Origin: Zopfochytrium polystomum
Taxonomy: Eukaryota > Chytridiomycota > Chytridiomycetes > Chytridiales > Chytridiaceae
Direction of reading: 5' to 3'
Assembly: GCA_025765615.1 (NCBI GenBank)
Contig: JAIVFJ010000636.1
Coordinates: 1-17,521, forward strand
Length of the DNA: 17,521 bases
Both the position numbers and the translations under genes were made by a program. This document shows, piece after piece, positions 9,513 to 17,521 of this stretch (the stretch's first letter is position 1; each line of letters opens with the position of its first letter). The notes under the pieces were generated by a model. The model was not told the DNA's origin. It made no database searches and was given only the letters and a program-made list of their open reading frames with translations.

Positions 9513-10661
9513 AAGAAGCGCAAATAATCCATGAAAAGCTACTTTCCTCATTGAAGTAAGTTTTCTCTCTCCTTCTTGTGTTGCTTGCGAAGTGGATCAC
9601 GAAAAAAGAAATCGCGGAAAATAGACGATAAAAAGTCTCATTTTATTTTATTTATTTTTTTTTCTCCTCGGTGGTTGTAGACACTATCCAGCGGCCGCTT
9701 AGGCTGGGGGATTTAAGCGTTTCCTGTTCTTGGTTGTTGCAAGAAGAAACCTCCTCGGTCGCGCATTTTCCCGCAGGGCCCTACGGGTTGCGTTATGCCC
9801 AATATGACTTCTCCCTTTTTTTGCTTTTTGTCTTGCTGGCACAGTTGGTTGTTCCAATGCAGCAAAAGCACATGGCCGTTGTCGCAGAGGATCCAAATGG
9901 ATAGAATATTTGCGATAAAGGCCGCAGTGTTAATGTCGTAACGCCACTCACGCCAGGCGGGAGGAGGGGTCGTGATCAAGTGCAGCTCTATCGCTGTCTG
10001 AAATAGTTATAAGGGGGGATGCCGCATTGCTTCCTTACAGTGTATGTCACGATGATCATATCGCGATAGAGCGGAAGGTGTCACTATCCAGTGAATTCGC
10101 GGGGTTTTTTGATGGTGAGAATTAGGGTGGATCATTGGTAACATTGTGTCTTGGCGAAGCCTCGTTCGGTTTTGCGAAATATAAGAAGAAGCCGAGCTTA
10201 TCCGAAGAAGCCGAGCTCCCACACACACACTCGCGCACTTCGCCACAAAATCTTGGGTAAGGAGGAATATTTTGAAAAACACAAGCATGAGTGCGTTCAA
10301 GTCGAAACCAAGACTGTCTGCAAGCTGTTTTGAAAAGAACAAAAAGATACATGCAAGTACAGGAAATCCTTCAAACCTTCAAGTTTATTGGTCAGAAACA
10401 AAGGCACCACTCCGCGACAAGACTTTTTTGAGATGAGGGAGAAGATTCGCCTTTCGTGGGTGGTGAAGTATGCCATTGCCTTTTGGCATGCTGGCAAGGC
10501 GCTGATTGAAGAACCGGCGTTGAGGTATCAAACGGTGTGATGTTACAGTACATGCATGTGCATTCAAGTGCCACCAGGGCCGAAAGGTAGACTCTTGCCT
10601 GTCGTGTGTTTAAATGGGCTGAGACAATTCTCTTTTTTTGTTACCCGACCAGTCACTTACT

Positions 10662-10691
10662 TATATACGGCGCATCGCGCGCTCGCGCGAT
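10662..10691 (+). promoter_or_regulatory. TATA-like element and perfect palindrome before CFAP43
   Basis: TATATA at 10662-10667 is followed by ATCGCGCG (10674-10681), two bases, and its exact reverse complement CGCGCGAT (10684-10691). This ends 15 bp before the proposed ATG at 10707. The arrangement suits a core promoter with a dyad protein-binding site, but no factor is implied by the sequence. Confidence 0.4.
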
Positions 10692-10706
10692 CCCATATCA
10701 GCACAG

Positions 10707-13700
10707 ATGCCGCCGCCGCCGCAGCAGCAGTCGTTCCCACAGCCCGCCGCATCGTCGTCGTCGCGCCGTCGTCCTTCCCTGGCGGTGGCGGCGGCGCCTC
10801 GAGCGCCGCTGCGGCCATCACCGTCTTTGGAGAGCTGGAGCTGAGGCAAGTGTTTTCTCGGAGAGATCGAGGGAGATCGAGAGTGGGAACGAGCGCAGAG
10901 AGGAGCGGGTTTGTGGAGGGGCTGTCCGCACACTGCCGCAGTAGCAGCCTTTCGCCAAGAGCTTAGATGCGTTCGCTGAGTTGAGCTATCAGCATCGATG
11001 CGTAACCGAAATCTCGCCTCCTAATCCTCTAACAGCAAGTCGATTGGGCACACACCCCTCTCGCCCCCCCGCCCGATCGGCCCCACCACCATCGCCTACG
11101 TCTCGGGAAACTCAATCAACTTTCTCGACATCTCAAAGCTGAAACAGCGCCTCACCGGCGTCGGCGCGGCGACGACGGCGATGACGGCGGGGATGCTGTT
11201 TCGCCGTTGAAGCCAATTGTCGTCCCTTCGCAGGTCTCGGCGTTCGCGACACTCCCAAGAGAGTCGGTACTGGCGTACTCGGAGCGCGGTGCGACGAGGG
11301 TTGCGGTCGTCAAGTGGCCAGGCGGCGCGTCGGCGCTGCCCGCGGGGGTGTCGGCTCTGCAAGGTAACTGCTCTATTCCATCAGCTCTGTGTGTTGGGGA
11401 ATTGTTGTGTTCTTGAGCAACTCACTTTCGAACCCCGCTCACTGCAACCCGTCATTGTACTCGACCACCACACACCCGCCAAAGCCGATCCGTACGACAC
11501 AACGCTCCTCTCACTGGCCTTCTCCTTCGACGGGAAATACCTCGTCGCACTGGGCGGTATCCCGTCGTTCCGCATCACCCTGTGGGATTGGAAGTCCAAC
11601 ACTCCGCTCCTTACTTCGGCACCAAACGAATGCCCCGCCTGCTTCATCTCGTTCAACCCAGCAAACTCGCGTCAGTTCTGCACCTCGGGCGTGGCGGAGA
11701 CATCAAGTTTTGGAAGGTCGACGTTCGGTACCGGTCTTGCGGGCTCAAGGCGGTGTAAGTTATTCTCTTTGCGTGATGGCACTCACGTCCAATGCAAAGT
11801 GGAGCTTCTTAACAGTATTTAAACAATTAGTGAAGGATCAACATTCACTCCTCTTGATCCCATCTCCGCGGAACCGCCAGCACTTGCGTCTATCTTGGAG
11901 CGCCTTCTCTCGGTCGACCTTTCCGCGGACCCGTCCAAGTCGCACGCGCTGAACGCCGCTGTCGACTCCCTCGCATCGCTTTCGTCACAACCTCTTCCTC
12001 CTATTCCTCCTGGACGCCCCAATCGATTTCACTTCATCTCTTCTACTGACCCCTCTCGCCCACGCCTGGATGCCGAATAACGCCGTCGTCAACACTTGGG
12101 AAACGGGCGACCTCGTCACAGTGTACTCGACCTCGGACAAAACGAGACGAATCCTGTCCGACGATGAAGGGGCGGGCAAGAAGTGTGTTGCCGTGGGAAA
12201 GGACTTTTTGGCCCTCGGCGGAGAGGTATGAGAAAATACGTGGTGGTCGGGAACTGAGCGGTGCTCAATGTTTCAAACATAAACTCTTTTCTCACACCAC
12301 ACCCACCCTACCTTCCACCCAACGAAAGGACGGAGTGTTGCGATACGTTCGCCTTAATGGAGAAATGCTTCAGGAAACGCCAATCAGTCCCGGCGACGCC
12401 ATTGTCAGCTTGGCTTTCATGCCAGACTACAAGGAAATCGTCATTACACTCGCACAAAGTCCATCTTTCTTGCATCAGCGATTGCTCCTTCTGCGACAGC
12501 TGTCGCTCCCTTCGGACTGGTACTGCTAAAAAATACATCTGAGGCAGCCCTAACCTGCTTGCACCTCCCCCATATAAATCTGTTTAGGTCCTCCGCGTTC
12601 ACGCCTCCAAAATCGCCGGACTCGCGCTCTTTCCGCGTAGACAACACCCTCGCCATCGCCAGAGAAAACGGTTGCATCGACATATGCGACGCCGAGCTGA
12701 CGCGGATTCTTTTATTCATGGAAGCTGCCCTCCGACACGACGCCCATCACTGCCGTTGCCGCGAGCCCGTTCGCGCCGGTCTTGGCTGTTGCGACTGCCG
12801 CCGGCGTCGTCAGAATTTTCGACACTGCTGGCGTTGGCATCGGCGCGGGACAGCCGAAGCTGGTTTGGCGAGACAGGCTTTTTGACGGCGCCGTGAAGCG
12901 AGTGAGAAAATGCGCCCATTTTTCTCCCAATTGCCTTTCGTTTGGAGCGAGGGGGAGGAGCCATGGAAACCAACGGATTGGAATCTCACCAATTCGACTC
13001 TGCAGCTTCTCTTTGATCCCACAGGGCACTACCTTGCAGTCCAACTTGATGGAAACAGTCACGTCTGCCTCCTTCAACTTCGAGATAAGCCTGCGCTGTT
13101 GGGTTACATTGCGGCACATGCAGCGATCATGTCGATAAAGTGGGATTTGGAGGTTATTGACGAGGATTCCACAGTCGATGAAGCGTCCTGCCGTGGTGAG
13201 CCAACTAATCACAACGCAATGAACCTGAATAAATCTTACTGACATTGGTTTTTTGCGGCGCTAAAAGAAACTGGCTCTCTTCACGCTGACTCATGACCTG
13301 GGCAAGACGTTCTTTCAGCCGATACAATGTTCCCATCGATCACTCAATCAAGCCAAACTCGCTCGATCCTTTGGCACTCTCTGAAACGCTCTTTCCGGTT
13401 GGTTTGAGATGTAATTCTGTGTACTGATGGCCCGCCGTCTGGTTACCCTGTCCGTTTCTGATTTGGTGCGTCTCAACTCCGGCTAGGCTATTTCGTACCG
13501 TGTTCGGAAATTGTGGATGACTTTTGTCCTATACCTAACGTAGGTTCATTCAGGATGCTTTTCTTGGAGTGACCCAATCACATACATGCCCTCAACCTCT
13601 TCCTGCCTCTGGCCTTCTTCAATACTCACACCACCAAAAACAAAAATACCAGTGACGTTGCCGCAGCCTCGGAAAGCTTTTTAGCCCTGTGTTCCGACAA

Positions 13701-16700
13701 AAAAATTGAAGATTTTTGGCGTGCAGTCGTCGAGAAACTACGACGAAGCGACCAACTCAGTTTTGTTCGGTTCGCCTTTGGTTGAGGTGCGTGCGAGAAA
13801 AGTGTTTTGCCAGCTTCCACGCGGCTTGCTGCATATCGTTGTTTCGCTTTTCAGAACCAAGCTAAACCAACCTAAACCCCATCAGTACCACGAGCACGAG
13901 AAGCCCAACGGAACTCCTCCACCTATCGCTGTCCCGCGACTGGCTCCCTCTCCCGCTGTCCCGATGGGCGGGTCACCGTCCGCAGCCTCCTAGAGCCGAC
14001 AAGCCCGCCGTTCTCTCCGCCCACGACCCCTTCCACGGCGGCGCCCGCCATGTCGGCCGCCAGCCGCGACACCCGCTTCATATACACCGCCGGCGACGCT
14101 GACGGACTCCTTAGAGTGTATGAGTGGCGCAGTGTCCTGTCGAGCAACAGGCGGGCATGGACGGAGGCCACGGCCACCGCGGACGCCTTGGTCGCTGCGC
14201 AGGATCAGATTGTGGCGGCCGACGTCGCGGCCCTGGCTGCTATTGAGGTGTGAATTGCTTTCAAAAGGAGTAATAGGGAGGTGGGGCTCAAGTGGGAAGC
14301 TAGAGTTGGGGATAAGGCAGCTCCGTGTGTAGAGCGCTGGCCAGTTGAACCGCACTACTGATTTGATCGATCCAACTTTCAACCTTCACCACCCCTCAGG
14401 ACCACGCGGACGTCGGCGACCCTCCGGATGAAGTCTGCGCGCTGCGGCGCCGCGGTGGGAACGTGGTTGTGGAGTCGAAGAGCGAGGACGAAGTCGGGAC
14501 CATCCGTTGAGTACTCGATCGTTCTGCCTGTAGTCTCAAACGCGAAACGAACTCCCCCACCCCTCCCTCCCTTCACCGCCATTAGGACGCCATCAAAGTC
14601 GAGATTTTCGAAAAAATTGAAAGCATCCGCAACCGGAATAGTCGAAACCATGGAGCGTAACGAAACCATCCCGCAGCTGGAGCAACTGCAGAAGGACGAC
14701 TTTGTGCTGGACTTTGCAGAGAGCGACAGGCTCAACGGAGAGGCGGATGCAACCGTCCACTCTGTCAAGACGAGCATCGAGGAGGAGAACATGAAGAAGC
14801 GTGTACTTCGAAACCGCATAAAAGTGGGTTTTCTGTTGCAGAGAATTTTTTTTTTCTCCAGCTCCGCCTTAACTTTAACCGAAAACAGAAAGAATGCTGG
14901 GGACTCGATGGATGTGATCGGGCCGTCTATCAAGTCGTTTCGCCCAGACCCCGTCACCGCCAAGACAATCGAAGTTCAAAATTACTCCATACGGAAACGG
15001 GAGAGTGCGGATTTGGACTTGATTTCCAAAATCCAAGTTCTGCGGCGCTCTCAAATGATCGTGGCTGAGAACCGGAAGGTGCGTGAGAAAAAACAAAGTG
15101 AACACCCCCAGATACTCCTTTAACAACGGCTCGCGATCATTGTGTTTCGTAAATGTTGGTTTTTGAATTTGGGTTTCGTATTTCTACCCCAACAGCAACA
15201 GAAAAAGTCGTTGACAGCAGAGGTAGCCGTCGCTGACGAGGTTCGATTTCTATTTACCCAACCCACCTGCGCAGTAATGACGCATAACATGTACCACAAA
15301 CATTTCACGTTCCCTCCCGCTCTTTTTCACTCAAAAACCAGCCTGTTGAGTCGCCCATTGATTGCCGAAACTCCCGTTCTCCCTCCGCCGCCACCGGAAG
15401 CGCCGTCCGGGGACAAAGCACCTGCTCTATGAAATTCGGAGCTCATCACGCACGAGCGCCGTCGCATGCAGATTTTGCTCCTGTCAGAAGTGAGCCATGA
15501 GACAAAGGTAAAAGAACGTAAACCTCGCCCAGAGGAAAAAAGATGATCATGCTCTCTAGCCCGCGAAACTAACACTGGGCAACTACGCCCCTTCCTTTTG
15601 CCAACAAAGGTCGAATTCAACAGCAAGTTCAAGGACTTTGTCAAATCAGAAGGAGGAGATGGCAAAGATCGAGGAAAAAAATGACCGCATCCAGACGATT
15701 CTCGGCGAGCTGCAGGTTGGGAACGACGGAGCAATGTTATGTTTCCATCCAGAACTTAGATTCAAAACGCCCCTCTCGCTCGTTCCGACCTGATACCCCC
15801 GTACACCCACTAGATTCAAGAAGCCATGTTTTCACCCGCTCTTGACGACGACGAAGTCCCGGAGCGGATCATCGAGGTGCTCGACAGCGAAGTCAAGGTC
15901 GAAAAGGGTGTGTTTCCGCACAATCCCACGGCTTGCGTCGATTCAAAAAACACGGCACCGTTGCCCGCCCACCCGCCTGCCCTTTTAACCCCCTCGCCCA
16001 CCCCGTCTCACTTCTTTCATAGTTTATTTCGGCAGAGGAGCGAAAAAGGCTGGAGGAAAAGCGACTCCAAGAGGAAGAGGCGACTGAGAGCGCAGCAGAG
16101 CGACAACTCGCGGTGAGAGAGCCCTGATGATGATGATGGGCGGAAAGCTCGAGGACAGGTGAGTAGAGCCGCATCATGAGAGCTGCCCAACGAGGAGAAA
16201 ACATTGGAAAGAAAGAGAGCACTGGGGAAGGGCGCCGCGGTGTGAGCTTTGGCCGATTAAAACGACAAATCGGAATCCTTCCACACGCAGAACCGAAGAA
16301 AACGAGAAAGAGGAGCTCGTTCGGCCGGAGTGGATGAACAAGCCAAAGGAAGAAATGAGCGAGGAGGAGAGAGAAGCTGCTCAAAGAGTTTGAGAAAAAG
16401 ATGGCGACATTCAAGGTACGATCCTGGCGCACCACCTTTCCTTCCCCACTATCCTTCCTTGTCTCCCCTCGCCCTTTCAAATGTCTCGGCAAAGCACGCC
16501 TCAAGCCAGGCCATGCAATAACCATAGTTGCCCACCCATCTCTCCCCTCAAATCATGCGTCACACGGAGGAGCAAGAGAAAATACCGCAAGGCCCTCGAA
16601 ACCGAGCTACGAAAGCTGCAGGGAAACCATCCAGGAAATCTGCGACGCCTTTGACCAAAAGCTTAAAGACTTGTTCGAGGTCCAAGCTCAGACCGACCAG

Positions 16701-17521
16701 ACCATCTACCAAAACGAGCTCAACGTTATCAAAACTTCTCCGGTCGTCGCTTCTGGGAGAAGGGGACGAGCCACGGGTAAGAGTGTGAGATGAGTGGAAT
16801 GACAGAGCAGAATTCATTTCGGTAGACTGCCGGGCACCAATTACAATGTCCTCCCCGACCCTATTTTTAGGAGCTGCAACTCAACACGCTGCTTGATGAC
16901 TTAAAGTCCGAGAGAAACAAAGTGCGCGGCAGAAACACCCGAGCTCAAGGTAAAAGAATTGTAATGCGGTTTGCTTTTGCTTGTCTTTACAACTTTCTTG
17001 CACCGAACTTTGCAGAAAGAGGTTGAGCGCGCAAGGGCAGAACTACGACGCGGCCGTGAAGCGCGACAAGGAGATTGAGCGGCAGTTCAAAAAGGAGTTT
17101 TCCGCCAACGACAGCCTATTCGAGACAATGTACCGCCTGTTCAAGAGACGCCAACCCGAAGTAAGAATTGAACGCCCCGGCGGGCGGCTTGTCCTTTATT
17201 ACTTCGTTACATTTAACGGCAACCCTCACCCCCAGAAGGCCCCCCGCTCCGACGACACCAATCCTGCGGTCGACTCGGCAGTCCTCAGCCCCTTCGAGAT
17301 GGTTGAAAAGACGCTCGCCTCTGCCCAAGACGACACCCCATTCCCGCCCTCTCCTACGACCTCGACGTTGTGGCAGCAGCGGCTGCGGCCGGCACCGACG
17401 CGACGGCAGCCTCCCAGTGGACCTCTTCCACCAGCTCTGCGAGCACCGCGACGCAAAAGATCGCCGCGGAGGCCGAATGCGGCGGGCGGCGCACCGGCCT
17501 CCGAAGTCCAGGGCCTGCTGC
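10707..17521 (+). CDS. CFAP43: CFAP43 (cilia- and flagella-associated protein 43), 3' end beyond window
   Basis: CFAP43 is a WD/coiled-coil axonemal protein of the tether/tetherhead complex that, with CFAP44, holds inner dynein f in motile flagella. Clear family landmarks in order are IAYVSGNSINFLDI (11091), LAFSFDGKYL...LWDWKSN (11515-11600), HAWMPNNAV (12060), LLFDPTGHYLAVQLDGN (13006), KECWDSM (14889), MFSPALDDDEVPERIIEV (15826), MMMMGGKLED (16128) and YRLFKRR (17130). More than 20 exons are separated by introns of about 60-190 nt. The start is uncertain: ATG 10707 (MPPPPQQQSF) needs one frame correction before GELEL at 10830, and ATG 10556 is an upstream alternative. Many exons need one-base corrections (see findings); I treat the gene as functional with assembly indels. 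Identity rests on recalled similarity over most of the length. Confidence 0.9.
11036..14247 (+). other. CFAP43: CFAP43 N-terminal WD/beta-propeller half
   Basis: Exons I can place: 11036-11363, about 11418-11754, 11831-12225, 12329-12519, 12588-12901, 13006-13195, 13268-13397, 13653-13786 and about 13855-14247. They encode blade-like segments such as IKFWKVDVRYRS, ITAVAASPFAPVLAV...VVRIFD, LALCSDKKI, DGRVTVRS and FIYTAGDADGLLRVYEW. Introns have good GT donors (GTATGA, GTGAGC, GTGCGT) and pyrimidine-AG acceptors; the intron 12520-12587 has a CTAAC branch-like motif. The region 13398-13652 could be a single intron or hide a short exon. Frame changes are apparent near 11170, 11690, 12040, 12450, 12625, 12710 and 13700. 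Confidence 0.85.
14400..17521 (+). other. CFAP43: CFAP43 coiled-coil half
   Basis: Exons: 14400-about 14508, 14586-14823, 14889-15078, about 15202-15240, 15342-15507, 15610-15715, 15814-15907, 16023-16158, 16291-16415, 16570-16776, 16871-16949, 17016-17160 and 17236 onward. The product is Glu/Lys/Leu-rich with heptad character, for example ETMERNETIPQLEQLQKDDF, EERKRLEEKRLQEEEA and YDAAVKRDKEIERQFKKEF. Strongly conserved CFAP43 landmarks are KECWDSM, the PERIIEV...SEVKVEK segment, MMGGKLED and LFKRR. The last exon (PLSYDLDVV, then LFHQLCEHRDAKIAAEAE after correction) continues past the window. Confidence 0.87.

Larger units (their letters stand above)
8772..10706. other. Spacer between the zinc-cluster gene and CFAP43
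   Basis: No credible gene seen on either strand. It contains the 3' flank of the zinc-cluster gene, TG microsatellites (about 9005-9100 and 9434-9478), T- and A-rich runs (about 9260-9283, 9487-9512 and 9640-9665), and a less repetitive stretch at 9670-10660 that looks like ordinary promoter or spacer DNA. A 14-nt direct repeat (GAAGAAGCCGAGCT at 10185-10198 and 10204-10217) is the only other structure noted there. The short open frames have no recognisable domains. Confidence 0.7.

Noticed and set aside
9671..9904. 77-codon + strand frame between the last two genes
   Set aside because: A short hydrophobic stretch is present but there is no recognisable domain, splice context or conservation to support it.
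10007..10574. Overlapping small minus-strand frames
   Set aside because: Several short frames are open at once with no motif; typical of AT-balanced spacer DNA.
10130..10660. GGTAAC and GTTACC half-sites resembling the RFX X-box of ciliary genes
   Set aside because: Only isolated half-sites are seen; no paired inverted sites with the required spacing, and RFX control of cilia is not general in fungi.
11364..11440. TTCGAACCCC resembling a tRNA T-loop/B-box
   Set aside because: No matching acceptor stem, D-arm or anticodon arm can be built around it; it lies at an intron/exon edge of CFAP43.

Overview
The window looks like nuclear DNA from a flagellated (zoosporic, chytrid-like) fungus. Genes carry short spliceosomal introns (about 60-190 nt, mostly GT-AG). 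One gene encodes two fungal-type Zn2Cys6 zinc clusters, and another is an ortholog of the axonemal protein CFAP43, which only organisms with motile flagella need. The spacers are full of microsatellites and homopolymer runs. All three genes lie on the + strand. I recognise no RNA gene, transposon or CRISPR array.

Layout. (1) 1-862: the 3' end of an SLC1/PlsC-type lysophosphatidic acid acyltransferase gene, five exons with clean splicing and a clean stop. (2) 863-3640: a gene-free spacer with T and A homopolymers, a TG microsatellite, a CT tract of about 370 bp, a GA/CT inverted pair and C-rich runs. It presumably includes the 5' leader of the next gene. (3) about 3641-8771: one very long, GC-rich, low-complexity gene (Pro, Gln, His, Ala, Gly, Asp) ending in a protein with tandem Zn2Cys6 clusters. 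The frame in which sensible protein is read changes at least a dozen times. (4) 8772-10706: a spacer with further TG microsatellites and, just before the next gene, a TATA-like element and a perfect 8-bp-arm palindrome. (5) about 10707-17521: CFAP43, an N-terminal beta-propeller/WD half followed by a coiled-coil half, running off the right edge.

The main interpretive problem is frame. In CFAP43, conserved segments can be followed exon by exon, but many are broken by one surplus base, often in a short homopolymer (for example GGGG for GGG at 14899-14902 and AAAA for AAA at 16579-16582). The simplest reading is residual indel error in the assembly rather than pseudogenes or programmed frameshifting, although the sequence alone cannot prove this. 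The longest open frames in region 3 are therefore mosaics of true and shadow translation and should not be taken as protein models.

The three genes do not form a pathway: one is lipid synthesis, one a probable transcription regulator, one a flagellar structural protein. The least familiar item is the giant tandem zinc-cluster protein.
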